A stretch of 16,028 nucleotides of DNA from Saccoglossus kowalevskii (taxonomy: Eukaryota; Hemichordata; Enteropneusta; Harrimaniidae), in contig NW_003130945.1 in the NCBI RefSeq assembly GCF_000003605.2, forward strand, positions 1 to 16,028. The letters are read 5' to 3'. Position 1 is the stretch's first letter. Each line of letters begins with the position of its first letter. Shown piece after piece: positions 6,861 through 16,028 of this stretch. The position numbers were made by a program, and so were the translations under genes. Below the pieces are notes generated by a model. The model was not told the origin of the DNA and made no database searches. It saw nothing but the letters and a program-made list of their open reading frames with translations.

Positions 6861-7761
6861 ATGAGCCATTGATTTTTCTTTCATCACACTCACACACATA
6901 GTAAAGATATAATGCAACGCTCCTGCATCCTTCCTTACTGTGATGGCAGTTATTTATAGTGGAAAATCGTGGACTTTTTGTAACTATTTTAATTAAGGAA
7001 AAGTTTTCAAATTCCTTCTAATTTTCTAGAACAAGTTGTAGATGCTGACGGTACGTAGTAGGTTTTAAGATGTTAACACACCGTGTAAAGTTGTTCAAAG
7101 TGATTGCAAAGTTATGCAAAGTTATTGCAAAGTTCGTTGATGTATTGGTATGTATGACCTAAGTTGTTGGCATATAGAAACGCGCAGTGGTAAAGTCGAA
7201 CAATTTAATAAAAGCCAGTTCAAAGCAGCATATAGATGTTTACATGAACTCACTGTAAAGTGTTAGAAAACAGCATGCAATGTTCAAGTAAAAAAGCGAA
7301 GGAAATTTTGGCGGAGTTGCTTGTATATTAAACCTAAGTCATCGTCATGACACCCCCGCAGTTAAATTTCGAAAACAATAAGTAAATGTATCGAGAATGC
7401 CTCATAAATAAGCAGATTATCACAACAGCCAACCGAAAATTCGACGACAAACTGCTTACAAAGTTGTGAAAAGCGATTGCAAAGTTGCTTGTTTCAATCG
7501 GTATTGTTACCTGAGATATCATATTAAGAATTACCATAGTTAAAAGTTCGAAAATGTGTATAAATATTTCGTGAATTGCTGTTAAATTACCGTAGTGTTA
7601 CTCCGAGTAAGTAGAGGTCATAGGTCAAATATGGAAGGTACTTTGTGCCAGCGATAACGATTTTAAAACATTTAAAAACATAAAATACCCGCCAATTTGG
7701 CTTAACATTAAATAATTCATGCAGCTCTATGTTTAGATGACCGCCAAAAGTTAAAAGTAAA
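6814..7761. repeat. Satellite unit 8 (948 bp), long member of dimer 1
   Basis: Five AAAG tracts lie near 7087-7133, and DR1 is at 7615-7627. The T-run context reads GATATAATGCAACG near 6906, a variant shared with unit 10. It is paired with unit 10, 1,884 bp downstream. Confidence 0.94.
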
Positions 7762-7808
7762 GCGCGATCGGGCGTGGTTAGTACTTGCATGGGAGACTCC
7801 CTGAGTAA
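7757..7808 (+). pseudogene. 5S rRNA-derived fragment, unit 9
   Basis: Array-consensus copy, with the T-run at 7821-7825. Confidence 0.8.
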
Positions 7809-8697
7809 ATGAGCCATTGATTTTTCTTTAATCACACTCACACACATAGTAAAGATATAAGGCAACGCTCCTGCATACTTCCTTACTGTGATGGCAGTTA
7901 TTTATAGTGGAAAATCGTGTACTTTTTGTAACTATTTTAATTATGGAAAAGTTTCCAATTCCTTCTAATTTTCTAGAACAATTTGTAGATGCTGACGGTA
8001 CGTAGTAGGTTTTAAGATGTTAACACACCGTGTAAAGTTGTTCAAAGTGATTGCAAAGTTATTGCAAAGTTCGTTGATGTATTGGTATGTATGACCTAAG
8101 TTGTTGGCATATAGGAACGCGCAGTGATAAAGTCGAACAATTTAATAAAAGCCAGTTGAAAGCAGCCTATAGATGTTTACATGAACTGACTGTAAAATGT
8201 TAGAAAACAGCATGCAATGTTCAAGGGAAAAAGCGAAGGAAATGTTGGCGGAGTTGCTTGTATATTAAACCTAAGTCATTGTCATGTCACCACGAAGTTA
8301 AATTTCGAAAACAATAAGTAAATATATCGAGAATGCCTCATAAATAAGCAGATTATCACAACAGCCAACCGAAAATTCGACAACAAACTGCGTACAAAAT
8401 TTTGAAAAGCGATTGCAAAGTTGCTTGTTTCAATCGGTATTGTTACCTGAGATATCATATTAACAATTACCATAGTTAAAAGTTCGAAAATGTGTATAAA
8501 TATTTCGTGAATTGCTGTAAAATTACCGTAGTGTTACTCCAAGTAAGTAGAGGTCATAGGTCAAATATCGAAGGTACTTTGTGCCAGCGATAATGATGTT
8601 AAAACATTTAAAAACATGAAATACCCGCCAATTCGGATTAACATTAAATAATTCATGCAGCTGTGTGTTTAGGTGAACGCCAAATGTTTAAAGTAAA
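7762..8697. repeat. Satellite unit 9 (936 bp), short member of dimer 2
   Basis: Nearly the same as unit 7. Small differences include CACCACGAAG (8287-8296) for CACCCCGCAG, TAGGAACGC for TAGAAACGC and ACAAAATTTTG for ACAAAGTTTTG. DR1 is at 8551-8563. Four AAAG tracts. Confidence 0.94.
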
Positions 8698-8744
8698 GCG
8701 CGATCGGGCGTGGTTAGTACTTGCATGGGAGACTCCCTGAGTAA
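8693..8744 (+). pseudogene. 5S rRNA-derived fragment, unit 10
   Basis: Array-consensus copy, with the T-run at 8757-8761. Confidence 0.8.
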
Positions 8745-9645
8745 ATGAGCCATTGATTTTTCTTTCATCACACTCACACACATAGTAAAGATATAATGCA
8801 ACGCTCCTGCATCCTTCCTTACTGTGATGGCAGTTATTTATAGTGGAAAATCGTGGACTTTTTGTAACTATTTTAATTAAGGAAAAGTTTTCAATTTCCT
8901 TCTAATTTTCTAGAACAAGTTGTAGATGCTGACGGTACGTAGTAGGTTTTAAGATGTTAACACACCGTGTAAAGTTGTTCAAAGTGATTGCAAAGTTATG
9001 CAAAGTTATTGCAAAGTTCGTTGATGTATTGGTATGTATGACCTAAGTTGTTGGCATATAGAAACGCGCAGTGGTAAAGTCGAACAATTTAATAAAAGCC
9101 AGTTCAAAGCAGCATATAGATGTTTACATGAACTCACTGTAATGTGTTAGAAAACAGCATGCAATGTTCAAGTAAAAAAGCGAAGGAAATTTTGGCGGAG
9201 TTGCTTGTATATTAAACCTAAGTCATCGTCATGACACCCCCGCAGTTAAATTTCGAAAACAATAAGTAAATGTATCGAGAATGCCTCATAAATAAGCAGA
9301 TTATCACAACAGCCAACCGAAAATTCGACAACAAACTGCTTACAAAGTTGTGAAAAGCGATTGCAAAGTTGCTTGTTTCAATCGGTATTGTTACCTGAGA
9401 TATCATATTAAGAATTACCATAGTTAAAAGTTCGAAAATGTGTATAAATATTTCGTGAATTGCTGTTAAATTACCGTAGTGTTACTCCGAGTAAGTAGAG
9501 GTCATAGGTCAAATATGGAAGGTACTTTGTGCCAGAGATAACGATTTTAAAACATTTAAAAACATAAAATACCCGCCAATTTGGCTTAACTTTAAATAAT
9601 TCATGCAGCTCTATGTTTAGATGACCGCCAAAAGTTAAAAGTAAA
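8698..9645. repeat. Satellite unit 10 (948 bp), long member of dimer 2
   Basis: Nearly the same as unit 8, with differences such as TCAATTTCC near 8891 and GTAATGTG near 9139. Five AAAG tracts; DR1 at 9499-9511. Confidence 0.94.
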
Positions 9646-9692
9646 GCGCGATCGGGCGTGGTTAGTACTTGCATGGGAGACTCCCTGAGTAA
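9641..9692 (+). pseudogene. 5S rRNA-derived fragment, unit 11
   Basis: Array-consensus copy, with the T-run at 9705-9709. Confidence 0.8.
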
Positions 9693-10583
9693 ATGAGCCA
9701 TTGATTTTTCTTTAATCACACTCACACACATAGTAAAGATATAAGGCAACGCTCCTGCATACTTCCTTACTGTGATGGCAGTTATTTATAGTGGAAAATC
9801 GTGGACTTTTTGTAACTATTTTAATTATGGAAAAGTTTTCAAATTCCTTCTAATTTTCTAGAACAATTTGTAGATGCTGACGGTACGTAGTAGGTTTTAA
9901 GATGTTAACACACCGTGTAAAGTTGTTCAAAGTGATTGCAAAGTTATTGCAAAGTTCGTTGATGTATTGGTATGTATGACCTAAGTTGTAGGCATATAGA
10001 AACGCGCAGTGGTAAAGTCGAACAATTTAATAAAAGCCAGTTCAAAACAGCATATAGATGTTTACATGAACTCACTGTAAAATGTTAGAAAACAGCATGC
10101 AATGTTCAAGGGAAAAAGCGAAGGAAATTTTGGCGGAGTTGCTTGAATATTAAACCTAAGTCATCGTCATGACACCCCCGCAGTTAAATTTCGAAAACAA
10201 TAAGTAAATGTATCGAGAATGCCTCATAAATAAGCAGATTATCACAACAGCCAACCGAAAATTCGACAACAAACTGCTTACAAAGTTGTGAAAAGCGATT
10301 GCAAAGTTGCTTGTTTCAATCGGTATTGTTACCTGAGATATCATATTAAGAATTACCATAGTTAAAAGTTCGAAAATGTGTATAAATATTTCGTGAATTG
10401 CTGTTAAATTACCGTAGTGTTACTCCGAGTAAGTAGAGGTCATAGGTCAAATATGGAAGGTACTTTGTGCCAGCGATAACGATTTTAAAACATTTAAAAA
10501 CATAAAATACCCGCCAATTTGGCTTAACTTTAAATAATTTATGCAGCTCTATGTTTAGATGACCGCCAAAAGTTGAAAGTAAA
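9646..10583. repeat. Satellite unit 11 (938 bp), chimeric
   Basis: The first part resembles units 7 and 9 (AATTATGGAAAAG, four AAAG tracts). From about 9980 it switches to the form of unit 10 (GCAGTGGTAAAG, CATGAACTCACTG, ATTTTGGCGG). This is a visible recombination or conversion breakpoint. DR1 is at 10437-10449. Confidence 0.92.
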
Positions 10584-10630
10584 GCGCGATTGGGCATGGT
10601 TAGTACTTGCATGGGAGACTCCCTGAGTAA
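10579..10630 (+). pseudogene. 5S rRNA-derived fragment, unit 12
   Basis: GATTGGGCATGG replaces GATCGGGCGTGG. Both changes are at CpG sites and look like deamination of methylated cytosine. The T-run is at 10643-10647. Confidence 0.78.
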
Positions 10631-11521
10631 ATGAACCATTGATTTTTCTTTCATCACACTCACACACATAGTAAAGATATAAGGCAACGCTCCTGCATCC
10701 TTCCTTACTGTGATGGCAATTATTTATGGTGGAATTTTTGTAACTATTTTAATTAAGGACAAATTTTCAAATTCCTTCTAATTTTCTAGAACAAGTTGTA
10801 TAAGCTGTCGACACGTAGTAGGTTTTAAGATGTTAACATACCGTGTAAAGTTGTTCAAAGTTATTGCAAAGTTATGCAAAGTTATTGCAAAGTTCGTTGA
10901 TGTATTGGTATGTATGACCTAAGTTGTTGGCATATAGAAACGCGCAGTGGTAAAGTCGAACAATTTATTAAAAGCCAGTTCAAAGCAGCATATAGATGTT
11001 TACATGAACTCACTGTAAAATGTTAGAAAACAGCATGCAATGTTCAAGTAAAAAAGCGAAGGAAATTTTGGCGGAGTTGCTTGTATATTAAACCTAAGTC
11101 ATCGTCATGACACCCCCGCAGTTAAATTTCGAAAACAATAAGTAAATGTATCGAGAATGCCTCATAAATAAGCAGATTATCACAACAGCCAACCGAAAAT
11201 TCGACAACAAACTGCTTACAAAGTTGTGAAAAGCGATTGCAAAGTTGCTTGTTTCAATCGGTATTGTTACCTGAGATATCATATTAAGAATTACCATAGT
11301 TAAAAGTTCGAAAATGTGTATAAATATTTTGTGAATTGCTGTTAAATTACCGTAGTGTTACTCCGAGTAAGTAGAGGTCATAGGTCAAATATGGAAGGTA
11401 CTTTGTGCCAGCGATAACGATTTTAAAACATTTAAAAACATAAAATACCCGCCAATTTGGCTTAACTTTAAATAATTCATGCAGCTCTATGTTTAGATGA
11501 CCGCCAAAAGTTAAAAGTAAA
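10584..11521. repeat. Satellite unit 12 (938 bp)
   Basis: About 10 bases are lost near 10730 (GGTGGAATTTTTG). Five AAAG tracts; the third-to-last step reads CAAAGTTATTGC in place of CAAAGTGATTGC. DR1 is at 11375-11387. Its 5S-like module carries two CpG transitions. Confidence 0.92.
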
Positions 11522-11568
11522 GCGCGATCGGGCGTGGTTAGTACTTGCATGGGAGACTCCCTGAGTAA
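11517..11568 (+). pseudogene. 5S rRNA-derived fragment, unit 13
   Basis: The module is consensus, but the terminator is shortened to four T by TTGAATTTTC in place of TTGATTTTTC. Confidence 0.8.
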
Positions 11569-12458
11569 ATGAGCCATTGAATTTTCTTTAATCACACTCA
11601 CACACATAGTAAAGATATAAGGCAACGCTCCTGCATACTTCCTTACTGTGATGGCAGTTATTTATAGTGGAAAATCGTGGACTTTTTGTAACTATTTTAA
11701 TTATGGAAAAGTTTCCAATTCCTTCTAATTTTCTAGAACAATTTGTAGATGCTGACGGTACGTAGTAGGTTTTAAGATGTTAACACACCGTGTAAAGTTG
11801 TTCAAAGTGATTGCAAAGTTATTGCAAAGTTCGTTGATGGATTGGTATGTATGACCTAAGTTGTTGGCATATAGAAACGCGCAGTGGTAAAGTCGAACAA
11901 TTTAATAAAAGCCAGTTCAAAGCAGCATATAAATGTTTACATGAACTCACTGTAAAGTGTTAGAAAACAGCATGCAATGTTCAAGTAAAAAAGCGAAGGA
12001 AATTTTGGCGGAGTTGCTTGTATATTAAACCTAAGTCATCGTCATGACACCCCCGCAGTTAAATTTCGAAAACAATAACTAATTGTATCGAGAATGCCTC
12101 ATAAATAAGCAGATTATCACAACAGCCAACCGAAAATTCGACAACAAACTGCTTACAAAGTTGTGAAAAGCGATTGCAAAGTTGCTTGTTTCAATCGGTA
12201 TTGTTACCTGAGATATCATATTAAGAATTACCATAGTTAAAAGTTCGAAAATGTGTATAAATATTTCGTGAATTGCTGTTAAATTACCGTAGTGTTACTC
12301 CAAGTAAGTAGAGGTCATAGGTCAAATATAGAAGGTACTTTGTGCCAGCGATAATGATGTTAAAACTTTTAAAAACATGAAATACCCGCCAATTCGGATT
12401 AACTTTAAATAATTCATGCAGCTGTGTGTTTAGGTGAACGCCAAATGTTTAAAATAAT
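11522..12458. repeat. Satellite unit 13 (937 bp)
   Basis: The first part is of the unit 7/9 type with four AAAG tracts. Bases 11866-12299 match the corresponding part of unit 6 (5285-5718), including ATAACTAATTG. DR1 is at 12312-12324. Confidence 0.92.
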
Positions 12459-12505
12459 GCGCGATCGGGTGTGGTTAGTACTTGCATGGGAGACTCCCTG
12501 AGTAA
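12454..12505 (+). pseudogene. 5S rRNA-derived fragment, unit 14
   Basis: Changes fall in and beside the A-box: ATAATGCGCG for GTAAAGCGCG, and GGGTGTGG for GGGCGTGG (another CpG transition). The C-box and T-run are intact. Confidence 0.78.
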
Positions 12506-13404
12506 ATGAGCCATTGATTTTTCTTTCATCACACTCACACACATAGTAAAGATATAAGGCAACGCTCCTGCATCCTTCCTTACTGTGATGGCAGTTATTT
12601 ATAGTGGAAAATCGTGGACTTTTTGTAACTATTTTAATTAAGGAAAAGTTTTCAAATTCCTTCTAATTTTCTAGAACAAGTTGTAGATGCTGACGGTACG
12701 TAGTAGGTTTTAAGATGTTAACACACCGTGTAAAGTTGTTCAAAGTGATTGCAAAGTTATGCAAAGTTATTGCAAAGTTCGTTGATGTATTGGTATGTAT
12801 GACCTAAGTTGTTGGCATATAAAAACGCGCAGTGGTAAAGTCGAACAATTTAATAAAAGCCAGTTGAAAGCAGCATATAGATGTTTACATGAACACACTG
12901 TAAAATGTTAGAAAACAGCATGCAATGTTCAATTAAAAAAGCGAAGGAAATTTTGGCGGAGTTGCTTGTATATTAAACATAAGTCATTGTCATGACACCC
13001 CCGCTGTTAAATTTCGAAAACAATAAGTAAATGTATCGAGAATGCCCCATAAATAAGCAGATTATCACAACAGCCAACCGAAAATTCGACAACAAACTGC
13101 TTACAAAGTTGTGAAAAGCGATTGCAAAGTTGCTTGTTTCAATCGGTATTGTTACCTGAGATATCATATTAACAATTACCATAGTTGAAAGTTCGATAAT
13201 GTGTATAAATATTTCGTGAATTGTTGTTAAATTACCGTAGTGTTACTCCGAGTAAGTAGAGGTCATAGGTCAAATATGGAAGGTACTTTGTGCCAGCGAT
13301 AACGATTTTAAAACATTTAAAAACATGAAATACCCGCCAATTTGGCTAACTTTAAATAATTCATGCAGCTGTATGTTTAGATGACTGCAAAAGTTGAAAG
13401 TAAA
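12459..13404. repeat. Satellite unit 14 (946 bp)
   Basis: Full unit with five AAAG tracts and DR1 at 13260-13272. The second cluster and TATAAATA are intact. Small private changes include AATGCCCCATAAATAAG near 13042 and GTTCGATAATG near 13190. Confidence 0.93.
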
Positions 13405-13451
13405 GCGCGATCGGGCGTGGTTAGTACTTGCATGGGAGACTCCCTGAGTAA
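13400..13451 (+). pseudogene. 5S rRNA-derived fragment, unit 15
   Basis: Array-consensus copy, with the T-run at 13464-13468. Confidence 0.8.
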
Positions 13452-14340
13452 ATGAGCCATTGATTTTTCTTTCATCACACTCACACACATAGTAAAGATA
13501 TAAGGCAACGCTCCTGCATCCTTCCTTACTGTGATGGCAATTATTTATAGTGGACTTTTTGTAACTATTTTAATTATGGAAAAGTTTTCAAATTCCTTCT
13601 AATTTTCTAGAACAAGTTGTAGATGCTGTCGGTACGTAGTAGGTTTTAAGATGTTAACACACCGAGTAAAGTTGTTCAAAGTGATTGCAAAGTTATGGAA
13701 AGTTATTGCAAAGTTCGTTGATGTATTGGTATGTATGACCTAAGTTGTTGGCATATAGAAACGCGCAGTGGTAAAGTCGAACAATTTAATAAAAGCCAGT
13801 TCAAAGCAGCATATAGATGTTTACATGAACTCACTGTAAAATGTTAGAAAACAGCATGCAATGTTCAAGTAAAAAAGCGAAGGAAATTTTGGCAGAGTTG
13901 CTTGTATATTAAACCTAAGTCATCGTCATGACACCCCGCAGTTAAATTTCGAAAACAATAAGTAAATGTATCGAGAATGCCTCATAAATAAGCAGATTAT
14001 CACAACAGCCAACCGAAAATTCGACAACAAACTGCTTACAAAGTTGTGAAAAGTGATTGCAAAGTTGCTTGTTTCAATCGATATTGTTACCTGAGATATC
14101 ATATTAACAGTTACCATAGTTAAAAGTTCGAAAATGTGTATAAATATTTCGTGAATTGCTGTAAAATTACCGTAGTATTGCTCCAAGTACGTAGAGGTCA
14201 TAGGTCAAATATAAAAGGTACTTTGTGCCAGCGATAACGATTTTAAAACATTCAAAAACATGAAATACCCGCGAATTCGACTTAACTTTAAATAATTCGT
14301 GCAGCTGTGTGTTTAGGTGACCGCCAAATGTTAAAGTAAA
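13405..14340. repeat. Satellite unit 15 (936 bp)
   Basis: This unit lacks the GAAAATCGTG segment near 13550. The first cluster has the TATGGAAAG step also found in units 0/1. Its end belongs to the CAAGTACGTAG subtype shared with units 2 and 4. DR1 is at 14195-14207. Confidence 0.93.
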
Positions 14341-14387
14341 GCGCGATCTGTCGTGGTTAGTATTTGCATGGGAGACTCCTTGAGTAA
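14336..14387 (+). pseudogene. 5S rRNA-derived fragment, unit 16
   Basis: The most altered copy: GATCTGTCGTGG for GATCGGGCGTGG, TAGTATTTG, and CTCCTTGAG. The following T-run is lengthened to nine T. Confidence 0.75.
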
Positions 14388-15287
14388 ATGAGCCATTGAT
14401 TTTTTTTTCATCACACTCACACACATAGTAAAGATATAAGGCAACGCTCCAGCATTCATCCTTACTGTGATGGCAATTATTTATAGTAGAAAATCGTGGA
14501 ATTTTTCTAACTATTTTAATTAAGGAAAAGTTTTCAAATTCCTTCTAATTTTCTAGAACAAGTTGTAGATGCAGTTGGCATGTAGTAGGTTTTAAGCTGT
14601 TAACACACCGTGTTGAGTTGTTCAAAGTGATTGCAAAGTTATTGCAAAGTTCGTTGATGTATTGGTATGTATGACCTAAGTTGTTGGCATATAGAAACGC
14701 GCAGTGGTAAAGTCGAACAATTTAATAAAAGCCAGTTCAAAGCAGCATATAGATGTTTACATGAACTGACTGTAAAATGTTAGAAAACAGCATGCAATGT
14801 TCAAGGGAAAAAGCGAAGGAAATGTTGGCGGAGTTGCTTGTATATTAAACCTAAATTATTGTCATGACACCCCGCAGTTAAATTTCGAAAACAATAAGTA
14901 AATATATCGAGAATGCCTCATAAATAAGCAGATTATCACAACAGCCAACCGAAAATTCGACAACAAACTGCTTACAAAGTTGTGAAAAGCGATTGCAAAG
15001 TTGCTTGTTTCAATCGGTATTGTTACCTGAGATATCATATTAACAATTACCATAGTTAAAAGTTCGAAAATGTGTATAAATATTTCGTGAATTGCTGTAA
15101 AATTACCGTAGTGTTACTCCAAGTAAGTAGAGGTTATAGGTCAAATATAGAAGGTACTTTGTGCCAGCGATAATGATGTTAAAACATTTAAAAACATGAA
15201 ATACCCGCCAATTCGGATTAACTTTAAATAATTCATGCAGCTGTGTGTTTAGGTGAACGCCAAATGTTTAAAGTAAAGCGCGATCGG
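14341..15287. repeat. Satellite unit 16 (947 bp)
   Basis: The first part carries the GTGTTGAGTTG form of units 3 and 5, and only three AAAG tracts remain. Its DR1 site (15131-15143) is the one damaged copy in the window (AGGTTA-T-AGGTCA). Confidence 0.93.
15131..15143 (+). promoter_or_regulatory. Damaged DR1 element, unit 16
   Basis: The first half-site reads AGGTTA, one C-to-T change from AGGTCA; the second is intact. It is the only full-length unit in the window without a perfect DR1. Confidence 0.55.
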
Positions 15288-15334
15288 GCGTGGTTAGTAC
15301 TTGCATGGGAGACTCCCTGAGTAAATGAGCCATT
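15283..15334 (+). pseudogene. 5S rRNA-derived fragment, unit 17
   Basis: Array-consensus copy, with the T-run at 15347-15351. Confidence 0.8.
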
Positions 15335-16028
15335 GATTTTTCTTTCATCACACTCACACACATAGTAAAGATATAAGGCAACGCTCCTGCATCCTTCCTT
15401 ACTGTGATAGCAATTATTTATAGTGGACTTTTTGTAACTATTTTAATTAAGGAAAAGTTTTCAAATTCCTTCTAATTTTCTAGAACAAGTTGTAGATGCT
15501 GACGGTACGTAGTAGGTTTTAAGATGTTAACACACCGTGTAAAGTTGTTCAAAGTGATTGCAAAGTTATGCAAAGTTATTGCAAAGTTCGTTGATGTATT
15601 GGTATGTTTGACCTAAGTTGTTGGCATATAGAAACGCGCAGTGGTAAAGTCGAACAATTTAATAAAAGCCAGTTCAAAGCAGCATATAGATGTTTACATG
15701 AACTGACTGTAAAATGTTAGAAAACAGCATGCAATGTTCAAGTAAAAAAGCGAAGGAAATTTTGGCGGAGTTGCTTGTATATTAAACCTAAGTCATCGTC
15801 ATGACACCCCCGCAGTTAAATTTCGAAAACAATAAGTAAATGTATCGAGAATGCCTCATAAATAAGCAGATTATCACTACAGCCAACCGAAAATTCGACA
15901 ACAAACTGCTTACAAAGTTGTGAAAAGCGATTGCAAAGTGGCTTGTTTCAATCGGGATTGTTACCAGATATATCATATTAACAAGTACCATAGTTAAAAG
16001 TTCGAACATGTGAATAAATATTTCGTGA
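15288..16028. repeat. Satellite unit 17, partial, cut by window end
   Basis: The unit runs from its 5S-like module through both AAAG clusters and stops just before the position where DR1 is expected. Bases 15905-16028 have the rare GGGATTGTTACCAGATATATC form of unit 5. The half-site before the GCATATAG landmark reads TTTGACCT rather than TATGACCT. Confidence 0.93.

Larger units (their letters stand above)
5878..13404. repeat. Dimeric higher-order repeat block, four dimers
   Basis: Units alternate between a short form with four phased AAAG tracts (units starting 5878, 7762, 9646, 11522) and a form with five (6814, 8698, 10584, 12459). The first two dimers, 5878-7761 and 7762-9645, are both exactly 1,884 bp and differ by only about a dozen substitutions that I could spot by eye, with no net length change. 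The third dimer (9646-11521) is 1,876 bp and becomes chimeric after about 9980. The fourth (11522-13404) is 1,883 bp. This pattern indicates recent amplification of a two-unit block, overlaid with exchange between units. Confidence 0.85.
1..16028. repeat. Satellite array of ~940-bp tandem units
   Basis: The same sequence recurs head to tail across the whole window. I used the string GCGCGAT in the 5S-like module as an anchor; it starts at 612, 1559, 2496, 3048, 3993, 4936, 5878, 6814, 7762, 8698, 9646, 10584, 11522, 12459, 13405, 14341 and 15288. The intervals are 936-948 bp except for one of 552 bp. Landmarks in order after the anchor are: the 5S-like module and T-run, a short CA-rich run, an AT-rich stretch with TTAATTAAGG and TTCTAGAAC, a cluster of phased AAAG tracts, GCATATAGAAACGCGC, a second AAAG cluster, TATAAATA, the DR1 element, and GCAGCTG or GCAGCTC. 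All units have the same orientation. No unique DNA and no array boundary is seen. No coding gene is supported anywhere in the array. Confidence 0.98.

Noticed and set aside
1-16028. CRISPR array or bacterial direct-repeat system
   Set aside because: The repeats are ~940 bp with no unique spacers between them, and the 5S-like Pol III elements are eukaryotic.

Overview
The whole window is one tandem-repeat array on a eukaryotic, probably metazoan, chromosome. A unit of about 940 bp (936-948 bp in complete copies) repeats head to tail in the same orientation from base 1 to base 16028: a partial unit at the left edge, 15 full-length units, one internally deleted unit (552 bp) and a partial unit at the right edge. 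I find no protein-coding gene, tRNA, complete rRNA or transposon gene. Reading frames of 60-110 codons recur on the minus strand only because the DNA recurs; they are broken in several copies.

The unit is not featureless. (1) Each of the 17 units that cover the site carries a fragment closely resembling the 3' half of metazoan 5S rRNA, with the A-box, intermediate element and C-box of the RNA polymerase III internal promoter, followed at the expected distance by a T-run terminator. The C-box region reads in the animal form (GGTTAGTACTTG, ATGGGAGAC), unlike the plant or fungal forms as I know them; this is the main basis for calling the source an animal. (2) A 13-bp element AGGTCA-T-AGGTCA, a textbook DR1 nuclear-receptor site, lies 146-147 bp upstream of the 5S-like module in 15 units, and one further copy is damaged. 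(3) Poly-A tracts of the form AAAGTT recur every 10 or 11 bp in two clusters. (4) The 940-bp unit itself contains at least three, perhaps four, diverged copies of an older repeat of about 185-190 bp, so the array shows nested periodicity: about 10.5 bp, about 188 bp, about 940 bp and a dimer of about 1,884 bp.

Layout: 1-611 is the end of a unit, and its first 430 bases are the most divergent stretch in the window, as expected near an array edge. 612-5877 holds units 1-6 of mixed subtypes, including the deleted unit (2496-3047) and a unit rich in single-base homopolymer losses (about 4500-5160). 5878-13404 is a recently amplified dimeric higher-order block, with two successive 1,884-bp dimers that are nearly identical. 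13405-16028 returns to mixed subtypes and ends in a variant otherwise seen in unit 5.

The best reading is a large-monomer satellite built partly from 5S rRNA-derived sequence. It may be pericentromeric or subtelomeric, but the window has no flanking sequence to show this. The Pol III-like module and the DR1 element make it a candidate transcribed satellite; that is inference, since nothing here proves transcription.
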